Of a DNA stretch of 22,968 bases, positions 1 to 7,803 are shown one piece after another. The position numbers and the translations under genes were made by a program. Positions within the stretch are counted from its first letter, which is position 1, and each line of letters starts with the position of its first letter. Below the pieces are notes generated by a model. It searched no databases and was not told where the DNA came from. It saw only the letters and a program-made list of their open reading frames with translations. Source of the stretch: Clostridium sp. CAG:167 (GTDB taxonomy: Bacteria > Bacillota > Clostridia > Lachnospirales > Lachnospiraceae); contig HF998339.1 in NCBI GenBank assembly GCA_000433735.1, forward strand, positions 12,667 to 35,634, in the 5' to 3' direction.

Positions 1-424
1 TGCCGGGTTAAGTTTTGTGTTTCAGCAGTTTGCGCTAATCCACGAATACAGTGTTTATGATAATATAGAACTTCCGCTGTTATGTCGCAGGATGCCCCAT
101 AAGAAAAAGAAGCAGCTGATACATAAATATGCCAGTTATCTGGGGATTGAGGATCTTTTGAAAAAGAAAGTGACCCAGATATCCGGCGGACAGCAGCAGC
201 GCGTGGCAATTGCCCGGGCTTTGGTGGCGGAGACGGATTTGATTTTGGCAGATGAGCCCACCGGGGCACTGGATCAGAATACAGGTAAGGAACTGATGCA
301 GGTGCTGCAGGATTTAAATAAGCAGGGAAAAACCATTATTTTAGTAACTCACAATCCAGAGATTGCAGAGATGACAGGAAAAACTTTGGAAATCTGCGAT
401 GGACAGTGTCTGGTAAAAGCATAA
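1..424 (+). CDS. ABC transporter ATP-binding protein, 5'-truncated (LolD/MacB-like)
   Basis: This is the C-terminal part of an ABC ATPase that couples ATP hydrolysis to a membrane permease. The reading frame is open from base 2, so the gene starts outside the window and the Walker A motif is missing. Visible motifs are the Q-loop region (FVFQQFALI), the ABC signature (ISGGQQQRVAIARAL), Walker B with catalytic Glu (LILADEPTGALD) and the H-loop (VTHN). The phrase DEPTGALD and the short end just after the H-loop fit the LolD/MacB/FtsE-type group, which often works with FtsX-like permeases in antimicrobial-peptide or lipoprotein export; this subgroup is inferred from motif wording. The GTG at 17 is internal to the Q-loop and is not the start. 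No permease gene follows, so the partner probably lies upstream. Confidence 0.93.
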   Translation, partial: AGLSFVFQQFALIHEYSVYDNIELPLLCRRMPHKKKKQLIHKYASYLGIEDLLKKKVTQISGGQQQRVAIARALVAETDLILADEPTGALDQNTGKELMQVLQDLNKQGKTIILVTHNPEIAEMTGKTLEICDGQCLVKA

Positions 425-449
425 ATCCTTAAAAATAAAACAGGATTCC

Positions 450-478
450 TTGACAAGTTACACACAATTCTCTAAAAT
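450..478 (+). promoter_or_regulatory. Predicted sigma-A promoter for metG
   Basis: A consensus -35 box TTGACA (450-455) is followed by a 17-bp spacer and a TAAAAT -10 box (473-478). It lies in the gap after the ABC gene, about 70 bases before the metG start, so metG, tatD and rsmA probably form an operon separate from the ABC gene. Transcription should begin near 485. Confidence 0.75.
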
Positions 479-497
479 TAGAGAGATAAGTCGTGAT

Positions 498-522
498 TTA
501 AGGTGGTGCGTGCGCCACTTAA
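498..522 (+). promoter_or_regulatory. Leader hairpin before metG
   Basis: An 8-bp stem (TTAAG-bulged G-TGG paired with CCACTTAA) with a loop around 507-514 sits in the short 5' leader, ending 12 bases before the AGGAGG ribosome-binding site (535-540). Its 5' side, AAGGTGGT, resembles the start of a T-box antiterminator, but no stem I region fits between the predicted promoter and this hairpin. Its function is unknown; it could affect translation or mRNA stability. Confidence 0.45.
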
Positions 523-549
523 GGATAGAAGATTAGGAGGATTATGACC

Positions 550-2505
550 ATGGCAAAGAAACCATATTATATCACTACCGCGATTGCCTATACATCCGGT
601 AAACCCCACATTGGAAATACTTACGAAATCGTTCTGGCAGATGCGATCGCCAGATACAAGAGATTTCAGGGATTTGATGTTCGTTTTCAGACAGGAACGG
701 ATGAACATGGACAGAAAATCGAGTTAAAGGCTGAAGAAGCAGGCATTACACCAAAAGAGTTTGTAGATAATGTATCCACAGAGATCCACAGAATCTGGGA
801 TCTGATGAACACTTCCTATGATAAGTTTATCCGTACAACGGATGAGGATCATGAAGCTCAGGTTAAGAAGATCTTCAAAAAGCTGTATGACAAAGGGGAT
901 ATTTATAAAGGTTTCTATGAAGGAATGTATTGTACACCATGTGAGTCTTTCTTTACGGCTTCCCAGTTGGTAGATGGCAAGTGCCCGGATTGTGGCAGAG
1001 AGTGCCAGCCGGCAAAGGAAGAAGCGTACTTTTTGAAACTCAGTAAATATCAGGATCGTCTTATGAAGCATATTGAGGACCATCCGGAGTTTATCCAGCC
1101 GGTTGCCCGTAAAAATGAGATGGTAAACAACTTCCTGAAACCGGGTCTGCAGGATCTGTGTGTTTCCAGAACCAGTTTTAAATGGGGAATCCCGGTAGAC
1201 TTTGATCCGAGTCACATTGTATATGTATGGCTGGATGCACTGAGCAACTATATTACCGGACTGGGATATGATGTAGACGGCAACCACGGCGATCTGTATG
1301 AAAAATACTGGCCGGCAGATCTGCACCTGATCGGAAAAGATATTATCCGTTTCCATACAATTTACTGGCCGATCATTTTGATGGCACTGGATATTCCGCT
1401 TCCAAAGCAGGTGTTTGGTCATCCATGGCTTCTGCAGGGAGACGGTAAAATGAGTAAGTCCAAGGGAAATGTGCTGTACGCAGATGATCTGGTAGATTTC
1501 TTTGGAGTGGACGCTGTGCGCTATTTTGTGCTTCATGAGATGCCATTTGAAAACGATGGTGTGATCACATGGGAACTGATGGTAGAGCGCATGAATTCAG
1601 ACCTTGCCAACACACTGGGCAACCTGGTAAACCGTACTATTTCCATGAGCAACAAATATTTTGGCGGTGTGGTAGAAAACAAAGAAGTATATGATGTGAT
1701 GGATGAGGACTTCAAGAAAGTTCTGTCTGAGACACCGGCCAAAGTGACAGCCAAGATGGACGAATTGAGAGTAGCAGATGCTATTTCTGAGATTTTTACT
1801 CTGTTTAAACGCTGCAACAAATATATTGACGAGACAGAGCCATGGGTTCTGGCAAAAGACGAGGCGAAGAAAGACCGTCTGGCTACGGTTCTGTACCATT
1901 TGATAGAGGGAATCCGTATGGGTGCTGTTTTACTGCAGTCCTTTATGCCGGAAACGTCTGAAAAAATCCTGTCCCAGATCCAGGCTGAGAACTGTGACCT
2001 TGAGAATCTGGCATTCGGACAGTATGTATCCGGTACAAAAGTAGTAGAAAAACCAGAAATTTTGTTTGCGAGACTGGATCTTTCCGAAGTGATGGCCCAG
2101 GTTGAAGAAAAATTTGGCAAACCGGCAGCAGAGGAAACAGCCGAGAGCCAGGAAGAAGCAGTAGATATCGAGGCAAAACCGGAAATTACATTTGATGATT
2201 TTATGAAAATGCAGTTCCAGGTAGGAGAGATCGTATCTTGTGAGGCAGTGCCAAAATCCAAGAAACTTCTTTGCAGCCAGGTGCGTGTAGGAAGCCAGAT
2301 GAAGCAGATTGTATCCGGCATCCGCAAATACTATACACCGGAAGAAATGGTTGGAAAGAAAGTGATGGTGCTTGTAAACCTGAAACCGGCTAAACTGGCA
2401 GGTGTGCTGTCAGAAGGAATGCTGCTTTGTGCAGAAGATGCAGAGGGTAATCTGGCACTGATGACTCCGGAAAAAGCAATGCCGGCAGGAGCAGAGATCT
2501 GCTAG
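550..2505 (+). CDS. metG: Methionyl-tRNA synthetase
   Basis: This enzyme charges tRNA-Met and initiator tRNA with methionine using ATP in the cytoplasm. Counting from the ATG at 550, the class I HIGH motif appears as HIGN at residues 20-23 and the KMSKS loop at 300-304. A zinc knuckle has cysteines 128, 131, 145 and 148 (Cx2C-x13-Cx2C). After the anticodon-binding helices, an acidic linker leads to a Trbp111-like OB-fold tRNA-binding domain (about residues 545-651), as in dimeric MetRS. The 651-residue length is normal. AGGAGG at 535-540 is 9 bases from the ATG at 550 but only 3 from the ATG at 544, so 550 is preferred. tatD follows after 10 bases, the same adjacency as metS-tatD in B. subtilis. 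Confidence 0.98.
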   Translation: MAKKPYYITTAIAYTSGKPHIGNTYEIVLADAIARYKRFQGFDVRFQTGTDEHGQKIELKAEEAGITPKEFVDNVSTEIHRIWDLMNTSYDKFIRTTDEDHEAQVKKIFKKLYDKGDIYKGFYEGMYCTPCESFFTASQLVDGKCPDCGRECQPAKEEAYFLKLSKYQDRLMKHIEDHPEFIQPVARKNEMVNNFLKPGLQDLCVSRTSFKWGIPVDFDPSHIVYVWLDALSNYITGLGYDVDGNHGDLYEKYWPADLHLIGKDIIRFHTIYWPIILMALDIPLPKQVFGHPWLLQGDGKMSKSKGNVLYADDLVDFFGVDAVRYFVLHEMPFENDGVITWELMVERMNSDLANTLGNLVNRTISMSNKYFGGVVENKEVYDVMDEDFKKVLSETPAKVTAKMDELRVADAISEIFTLFKRCNKYIDETEPWVLAKDEAKKDRLATVLYHLIEGIRMGAVLLQSFMPETSEKILSQIQAENCDLENLAFGQYVSGTKVVEKPEILFARLDLSEVMAQVEEKFGKPAAEETAESQEEAVDIEAKPEITFDDFMKMQFQVGEIVSCEAVPKSKKLLCSQVRVGSQMKQIVSGIRKYYTPEEMVGKKVMVLVNLKPAKLAGVLSEGMLLCAEDAEGNLALMTPEKAMPAGAEIC

Positions 2506-2515
2506 AGGACTGACT

Positions 2516-3310
2516 ATGAACAGATGGATTTTTGATACACACAGTCATTATGACGATGAAGCATTTGACCAGGATAGACATGAGCTGCTCGGCTCCCTTA
2601 GAGATAAGGGAGTGGGGCAGCTTGTCAATGTAGGTGCAGATATGGCGTCCAGCAAAGAGGCGCTGGCACTGGCAAAGCAGTATGATTTTATTCATGCGGC
2701 GCTGGGAGTCCATCCCAGTGAAGTGGCGGATCTGACGGAGGCAGATATGGACTGGATCCGCAGCCATGCGTCCGAGGAAAAAGTGGTAGCCATTGGTGAG
2801 ATCGGTCTGGATTATCACTGGGATGAGCCGGAACCGGCGGCGCAGAGAAAGTGGTTTCTGCGGCAGATCCAACTGGCCAGGGAAGTGCAGCTTCCGGTGA
2901 TCATTCACAGCCGGGATGCGGCGGCAGAGACCATGGAACTATTGAAAGAGACCAAGGCCTATGAATGTGGCGGTGTGATCCACTGCTACTCCTATTCGCC
3001 GGAGATGGCCAAGGAATATGTGGAAATGGGCTTTTACATCGGTATCGGCGGTGTGGTAACTTTTAAAAATGCAAAAAAATGCATCCGGACGGTGGAGCAG
3101 ATCCCTCTGGACCGTATTGTACTGGAAACGGACTGCCCTTATATGGCACCGGAGCCAAACCGGGGAACCCGCAATGACTCTTCCAATCTGATCTATGTAG
3201 CAGAGAAAATCGGAGCATTGAAGGGTGTAACCACAGAGGAAGTAATAGAGACAACAACCCGAAACGCCTGCAGACTGTACGGCCTGCAGGAACTGGAAGA
3301 AAGGAATTGA
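2516..3310 (+). CDS. tatD: TatD family metal-dependent hydrolase (deoxyribonuclease)
   Basis: TatD enzymes are metal-dependent nucleases of the amidohydrolase TIM-barrel fold, linked to DNA repair and 3'-5' exonuclease activity; the substrate here is not proven. The metal ligands expected of the family are all present: HxH at residues 9-11 (DTHSHYD), Glu95 (EIGLDYHW), His131 (IIHSRDA), His156 (VIHCYS) and Asp206 (ETDCPYMAP). The 264-residue length matches the family. The start at 2516 has a weak AGAGGA site about 6 bases upstream. It lies between metG and rsmA with gaps of 10 and 4 bases, so the three are almost certainly cotranscribed. The B. subtilis order metS-tatD-rnmV-ksgA is kept except that rnmV is missing. 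Confidence 0.96.
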   Translation: MNRWIFDTHSHYDDEAFDQDRHELLGSLRDKGVGQLVNVGADMASSKEALALAKQYDFIHAALGVHPSEVADLTEADMDWIRSHASEEKVVAIGEIGLDYHWDEPEPAAQRKWFLRQIQLAREVQLPVIIHSRDAAAETMELLKETKAYECGGVIHCYSYSPEMAKEYVEMGFYIGIGGVVTFKNAKKCIRTVEQIPLDRIVLETDCPYMAPEPNRGTRNDSSNLIYVAEKIGALKGVTTEEVIETTTRNACRLYGLQELEERN

Positions 3311-3314
3311 AAGT

Positions 3315-4190
3315 TTGGCAAAATTAGGAAATCCACAGGAAACCATAGAGGTTCTGCAGAAACATGATTTTCATTTTCAGAAAAAATTTGGACAGAATTT
3401 TCTCATTGACCCAAGGGTGCTGGAAAAGATCATTCAGGCGGCGGATGTGACAAAGGACGATTTTGTGCTGGAAATTGGCCCGGGCATCGGTACAATGACT
3501 CAGTATCTGTGCGAGGCGGCAAGGCAGGTACTGGCGGTAGAGATCGATCATAATCTGATCCCGATTTTGAAGGAGACATTAAGCGGTTATGACAATGTTT
3601 CGGTGCTGCAGGGAGATATTCTGAAGCAGGACATCCCGGCCATTGCCAGAGAGTACAACGAAGGCAGACCCATCAAGGTAGTGGCAAATCTGCCTTATTA
3701 CATTACGACGCCGATCCTTATGGGACTGTTTGAAAGCCATGTGCCCCTGTCCAGTGTGACGGTTATGGTACAGGAAGAGGTGGCAGACCGCATGAAGGCA
3801 GAGCCGGGAACCAAGGCCTACGGTGCCCTCTCTTTGGCGGTACAGTATTATGCGAAACCGACCATTGCAGCCCATGTGCCACCGAACTGTTTTATGCCCC
3901 GGCCGGGAGTTGGAAGTGCCGTGATCACGCTGAATTGTCTGGAAGCCACACCGGTGGAGGTAAAAAATGAAAAACTGATGTTTAAGCTGATCCGTGCGTC
4001 TTTTAACCAGCGGAGAAAAACGCTGCAAAACGGTTTGACAAACAGCAGTGAACTTCCTTTTTCCAAGGAAGAGGTAGGACAGGCAATCCAGGCAGCAGGA
4101 CTGCCGGCGGCCATCCGGGGAGAAAAACTGGGGCTGTCTGAATTTGCAGCACTTGCCAATTATTTTGAAGAGATGAAACAAAGTAAATAA
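3315..4190 (+). CDS. rsmA: 16S rRNA (adenine1518/1519-N6) dimethyltransferase
   Basis: RsmA (KsgA) dimethylates two adjacent adenines near the 3' end of 16S rRNA using SAM, late in 30S assembly; loss of the family enzyme classically gives kasugamycin resistance. The N-terminal KKFGQNFL motif is typical. The SAM-binding motif I is EIGPGIGTMT, with Glu53 first, and the catalytic motif NLPYYITTP begins at Asn125. The C-terminal helical region contains a family-typical FNQRRKTLQNGL segment. The 291-residue length is normal. The start is TTG at 3315, preceded by a GGAAGAAAGGA tract about 11 bases upstream; no better start is seen. It closes the metG-tatD-rsmA cluster. Confidence 0.97.
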   Translation: MAKLGNPQETIEVLQKHDFHFQKKFGQNFLIDPRVLEKIIQAADVTKDDFVLEIGPGIGTMTQYLCEAARQVLAVEIDHNLIPILKETLSGYDNVSVLQGDILKQDIPAIAREYNEGRPIKVVANLPYYITTPILMGLFESHVPLSSVTVMVQEEVADRMKAEPGTKAYGALSLAVQYYAKPTIAAHVPPNCFMPRPGVGSAVITLNCLEATPVEVKNEKLMFKLIRASFNQRRKTLQNGLTNSSELPFSKEEVGQAIQAAGLPAAIRGEKLGLSEFAALANYFEEMKQSK

Positions 4191-4245
4191 AGCATATATC
4201 CTGTTTTTTTATCATAGAATGGGAAAAAAGCGAAGGAGTATCTGC

Positions 4246-4674
4246 GTGGGAAAAACAAGAGTATGGCTCCTTGGGATCATATGCTGTCTGGTGGTCTGCC
4301 TGGCCGGCTGCGGACAGAAGACATCTACCGAAGAGAAAGGAAAGGGCAAAACACTGGAATATACAGTGGTTCCGGCAGAAGATGTGCCAGACACACTGAA
4401 AAAGGAAATTGATAAAAAGAAGATCAACAAATTTCAGATCACATACGAAGAAGGTGAATTTTTCTATCTGGCTTCCGGGTATGGAGAACGGCCTAGTTTT
4501 GGGTATAATATCAAAGTAAACGATTTATATTCCAAGGGGGATGTTTTGTACCTGGATACCACACTGACCGGACCGGAAGAGGGGGCAGTGGTGAAAAAGG
4601 CACCTTCTTATCCGTTTATTGTCATTAAGTTGAAAGCGTCCGGCACGGATAAAAAGGTGGAGTTTATTATGTAA
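4246..4674 (+). CDS. Putative lipoprotein with PrcB-like C-terminal domain
   Basis: The protein is probably an exported lipoprotein of unknown role. An N-terminal signal peptide (positive GKTR, then hydrophobic LLGIICCLVVC) ends in the lipobox LAGC, with Cys20 as the predicted lipidated residue. The mature part has the pattern ASGYGERPSFGYNI ... LYLDTTLTGPEEG ... SYPFIVIKL, which resembles the PrcB C-terminal domain (GQxPTGGY ... P..PyxivkI) known from treponemal protease-complex subunits. That match is from memory of the family pattern and is moderate. The start is chosen as GTG at 4246 because AAGGAG (4233-4238) lies 7 bases upstream. The in-frame ATG at 4219 has no ribosome-binding site and would add nine residues before the signal peptide. 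The stop codon is part of the following hairpin. Confidence 0.8.
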   Translation: MGKTRVWLLGIICCLVVCLAGCGQKTSTEEKGKGKTLEYTVVPAEDVPDTLKKEIDKKKINKFQITYEEGEFFYLASGYGERPSFGYNIKVNDLYSKGDVLYLDTTLTGPEEGAVVKKAPSYPFIVIKLKASGTDKKVEFIM

Positions 4675-4708
4675 CAGGATAGGGGGGCCTCTTTGGCCAC
4701 CCCTGTTA
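4672..4708. terminator. Hairpin between convergent genes, possible bidirectional terminator
   Basis: A stem of TAACAGG (4672-4678) with CCTGTTA (4702-4708), plus an inner GGCC/GGCC pairing around a 5-base loop, lies between the lipoprotein gene and the convergent minus-strand gene. It includes the lipoprotein stop codon. Neither strand has a clear T-run after it, so efficient intrinsic termination is uncertain; mRNA 3'-end protection is possible. Confidence 0.5.
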
Positions 4709-4718
4709 TCCGGTTTGA

Positions 4719-5090
4719 TTACAGATAGAGGCGCCGGCGGCTGCGGTAGCGGTAGCGTCGGTGCATAATTTCATGAAACAGGACAACCTCGATCATATCC
4801 CGCAGAAGAGAATCTTCCCGGGAGTAGGAATCGGGGTATTTTTTTCGGAAGTCTTTTTCAATGCCACTGGCAAGAATCTGCAGGGCTGTGCGGTCCGGGT
4901 ACTGATCAAACATAAGACTGCCTTCGTGCTCCATCTGGTCACAGACCTCTTCCACAAATTCACTGATCTGCCGAGTAATCTGCGGATACAGATATTTCAG
5001 ATAAGCATCGTCGTCTTCCAGTTCCCACAGGCGTCCGGCCCCGTATACCGGAGTAAGAGGTGGAATAAGAGGAGATTGATTGGATTTCAA
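4719..5090 (-). CDS. Uncharacterised conserved small protein
   Basis: I do not recognise a functional family, although the phrases VYGAGRLWELEDDDAYLKYLYP and DQMEHEGSLMFDQYPD look like an uncharacterised protein common in Lachnospiraceae (memory only). The 123-residue product is soluble, with no signal peptide or membrane segment. It has a proline-rich start, a predicted helical acidic middle and a strongly basic end (HRRYRYRSRRRLYL). The start is taken as TTG at 5090-5088 because AGGGAGG lies 7 bases upstream on the minus strand; the ATG beside that site is in another frame, and the longer in-frame ATG at 5204 has no such site. It is convergent with the lipoprotein gene and divergent from the exoprotein gene at 5281. 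The antisense frame (4761-5123, plus) is a shadow. Confidence 0.72.
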   Translation of the reverse strand: MKSNQSPLIPPLTPVYGAGRLWELEDDDAYLKYLYPQITRQISEFVEEVCDQMEHEGSLMFDQYPDRTALQILASGIEKDFRKKYPDSYSREDSLLRDMIEVVLFHEIMHRRYRYRSRRRLYL

Positions 5091-5134
5091 AATGCATCCT
5101 CCCTGTTGGCGTTTATTACCTAATATATGAAAGT

Positions 5135-5192
5135 ACAAATTTTTTGTGAGATGGATTGTGACAGCGGACACTTGCCACAAATATTTTTTGTG
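5135..5192. repeat. Two near-identical palindromic boxes in a divergent intergenic region
   Basis: ACAAATTTTTTGTG (5135-5148) and CACAAATATTTTTTGTG (5176-5192) are two copies of an ACAAA-N-TTTGT imperfect palindrome, about 43 bases apart. They lie between the divergent genes starting at 5090 (minus) and 5281 (plus). Paired palindromes in this position could be operators for one regulator, but the AT-rich composition makes chance possible. No convincing promoter was found in the gap from 5091 to 5280. Confidence 0.35.
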
Positions 5193-5280
5193 TATATCTT
5201 GCACTTTTCAAGGAAAGCCGTTAAACTATAGTAGACGATTTTTGCAAAAAAGTGCTTAAATAGATTGGAGAATGAGATCA

Positions 5281-7803
5281 ATGATCAAATATATATATAA
5301 AACAGTAGGACTGCTGTTGATTTTTGTGGGGGCTTTGTTCTTTTTTGGAAGCCGAATGTCTACAAATCTCAATGACACCAGCAAGGAATCAAAGCTGCAG
5401 GGAGAGACTTTTCCCTATATAACCCTGACTACCCAGGGACAGAAGATCAATACACTGTATGGATACGGTGAGACCACGGACGCCAATGTGATCCGTGAAA
5501 CCGTGACACCGTTAAATGACAGCAAAACTATACTTTTGAACCTGTCAGATGCCAAGGATTCTCTCACAAAGATTTCTTACCGGATCCTGGATAAGGAATC
5601 GGGGGAAGTGTATGATGAAAAAGAAGTGGGAGCGGTATCATCCGGTGACAAGACTATTACGATCACATTTGACTACAGTTTTAAAACCAGTACGGAGTAC
5701 ATTCTGGATCTGGTGGGCACAGCATCTTCAGGAAGAAAGATACATTATTACACCCGTCTGAAGTATTATCTGGAGGATTCCCATCTGGCAGATAAACTGG
5801 CTTTTGTCAGAAAGTTTCACAAGGCGACTTTCCAGAAGAGCAAACAGGATGAACTGGAGCAGTACCTGGAGCCAAGCAGCCAGAACGCCAACAGCACACT
5901 GGCAAAGGTAGATATTACATCCAGTTCCGATCTGGTGACATACAGTGCTATGGCACCAAAGGTAATATCTGAGGAACTGGTTTCTGTAAAAGAATACAAT
6001 ATGGAGACAGCCTGTATCCAGTATAATTATTTTGTAAAAGCAGCCACTGCTTCTGGCAGTGAGATTTATCATATGAAAGAATTTTATCGTGTCCGTTATG
6101 CCGGAGGACATGATTATCTGCTGAATTTTGAGAGAACCATGGAAGCAGAGTTTAACCCGGATTGCGCAAGCCCTCAGACAGGACAGCTGAAACTGGGAAT
6201 TACACAGGAGCATGACAGCCGTATGCTGACCGATGCAGGTGGCAGCCAGCTGTATTTTGAACGGGGTGGTTCTCTGTACTGCTATGACATGAAGGCAAAC
6301 CAGGTAGTAACAGTATACAGTTCTTTTGAACAGAATGCATCTTATGCATACAAAGCTTACAACGAGCAGGATATTCGTCTGCTAAAAGTGGATGATGAGG
6401 GGAATCTGTACTTCTGCGTCTATGGATATTTTCCGCGGGGAGAATATGAAGGAGATGTGGCAGTGGTATTGTATGAATACACCAAGGACAAGGAATTGAA
6501 AGAAATGGTGTATATGCCGGCCAATGCCAGTTACCAGCAGCTGAAAGAAGATTTTGCATCATACGGTTATGTCAGCCCAAGGGGAATCTATTATTTCACC
6601 GTGGGAAATACCGTGTATGCCTACAATATGTCCGGGAAACGACTGGAAAAACTGGCAGAGAATATAAAAAGCACTTCCTTTATGACCATGGAAAAAGCCA
6701 ACTGTTATGTGTGGTCCTCTTCTATGGGCAGGGGATATGGAGACAGCCTGACCATTTACAATCTGGAAAATGATGAGAAGACCGTGATCCCGTCGGAGGA
6801 CAAAAATGTCAGTATCCGTCTGCTGGGAGTCATTGAGGGAAATGTTGTGTTCGGAAGAGTGAGAAATTCGGACATTGTGACCAATGCAGATGGTTCCAAG
6901 ACCATTCCTTGTTATCAGATTGAGATCGCAGACACAGCAGGGCAGATCAAGAAAACCTATACAAAAGATGGGCAGTATGTCCAGTCTATCCGTGCCAATG
7001 GAAATGTGATCAACATGAAGTTATGCAAAAAATCCGGTGCTTCTTATACAGAGACCGGAGAAGATAGTATTTTGACGGCTACACAGCAGGAGAGCACCAA
7101 GATTTCCTATGAATCAAGAGTTACCAGCAAATCTTTGACAGAGTGGTATATACAACTGCCGTCTTCCTTTACCATGGAAGAGGCACCGAAGAAAGCAGCC
7201 GGACCGTCTACGGTATATTACAGCGGCCGCTATGTGCGTCTGGAACAGCCGGCGAGAACCAAGTATTATGTGTCTGCCCTGGGTCGTATCACTGCTTCCT
7301 ATGAGAGTGCCAGAGCTGCTATCAAAGAGGCAGACCGGCAGATGGGTGTGGTGATCTCCAGCAAACAGCAGATTGTATGGGAGCGAAGCGGAAGTTTCCT
7401 GATGAACAACATCGGCGGTCTTGAAATGACCAAGGAGGGCAATGGCGTGTCTAACCTGGGGGCCTGCGCTTATATGATATTGAAACAGAACCATTTCACC
7501 GTGGATGCCAGGGAACTGTCTGCGGCCAACAAATCCATTTATGAAATGCTGGCGTCCTATATGCCGGAAACCATCAATCTCAAAGGATGTACTCTGGAGC
7601 AGGTACTTTACTTTGTCAGCAACAATAAAGCGGTGGCGGCGTCTACCGGAACTGGCAAAGCGGTGGTGATCAGTGGTTACACAAGCAGCCAGCTGTATCT
7701 GTTCAATCCGGAGAAAAATAAAGAAGTAAAAGTCAGCCGTTCGGAATATGAAAAAATATTCAAACAGGCAGGAAATCAGTTTGTAAGTTATATGGAGGAC
7801 TAA
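5281..7803 (+). CDS. Large membrane-anchored extracytoplasmic protein with degenerate C39-like C-terminus
   Basis: I do not recognise a named family. The 840-residue product has one N-terminal membrane segment (about residues 7-25, GLLLIFVGALFFFG) and no later hydrophobic segment, so it is probably anchored with the rest outside. Residues about 40-280 look beta-rich; about 290-640 contain recurring beta-strand units (LYFERGGSLYCYD, GNLYFCVYGYF, GIYYFTVGNTVYAYN) suggesting a propeller-like domain. Residues about 715-840 resemble a C39/papain-like peptidase fold, but the catalytic positions look replaced: the His position before the GY motif (GKAVVISGY) is Lys793, and the Asp of the usual DP is Asn809. 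A start at 5281 is preferred because GGAG (5267-5270) is 10 bases upstream; the ATG at 5272 is too close. The stop abuts the cdd start, so the genes are probably cotranscribed. Confidence 0.8.
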   Translation: MIKYIYKTVGLLLIFVGALFFFGSRMSTNLNDTSKESKLQGETFPYITLTTQGQKINTLYGYGETTDANVIRETVTPLNDSKTILLNLSDAKDSLTKISYRILDKESGEVYDEKEVGAVSSGDKTITITFDYSFKTSTEYILDLVGTASSGRKIHYYTRLKYYLEDSHLADKLAFVRKFHKATFQKSKQDELEQYLEPSSQNANSTLAKVDITSSSDLVTYSAMAPKVISEELVSVKEYNMETACIQYNYFVKAATASGSEIYHMKEFYRVRYAGGHDYLLNFERTMEAEFNPDCASPQTGQLKLGITQEHDSRMLTDAGGSQLYFERGGSLYCYDMKANQVVTVYSSFEQNASYAYKAYNEQDIRLLKVDDEGNLYFCVYGYFPRGEYEGDVAVVLYEYTKDKELKEMVYMPANASYQQLKEDFASYGYVSPRGIYYFTVGNTVYAYNMSGKRLEKLAENIKSTSFMTMEKANCYVWSSSMGRGYGDSLTIYNLENDEKTVIPSEDKNVSIRLLGVIEGNVVFGRVRNSDIVTNADGSKTIPCYQIEIADTAGQIKKTYTKDGQYVQSIRANGNVINMKLCKKSGASYTETGEDSILTATQQESTKISYESRVTSKSLTEWYIQLPSSFTMEEAPKKAAGPSTVYYSGRYVRLEQPARTKYYVSALGRITASYESARAAIKEADRQMGVVISSKQQIVWERSGSFLMNNIGGLEMTKEGNGVSNLGACAYMILKQNHFTVDARELSAANKSIYEMLASYMPETINLKGCTLEQVLYFVSNNKAVAASTGTGKAVVISGYTSSQLYLFNPEKNKEVKVSRSEYEKIFKQAGNQFVSYMED

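Noticed and set aside
421..449. AATCCT/AGGATT pairing after the ABC gene
   Set aside because: Only 6 bp with a 12-base loop and no T-run; not a convincing terminator.
724..2327. Long minus-strand open frames (724-1536 and 1533-2327)
   Set aside because: They lie entirely inside metG, have no ribosome-binding sites or recognisable family and look like shadows.
4219..4245. Upstream ATG start for the lipoprotein
   Set aside because: No ribosome-binding site before 4219, and the GTG at 4246 has AAGGAG 7 bases upstream with a clean signal peptide.
4761..5123. Plus-strand frame opposite the small minus-strand gene
   Set aside because: No ribosome-binding site; the minus-strand frame has a good site and family-like sequence.
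5161..5232. Candidate promoters for the 5281 gene (TTGCCA and TTGCAC boxes)
   Set aside because: Each has a poor -10 match or a wrong spacing, so none is supported above chance in AT-rich DNA.
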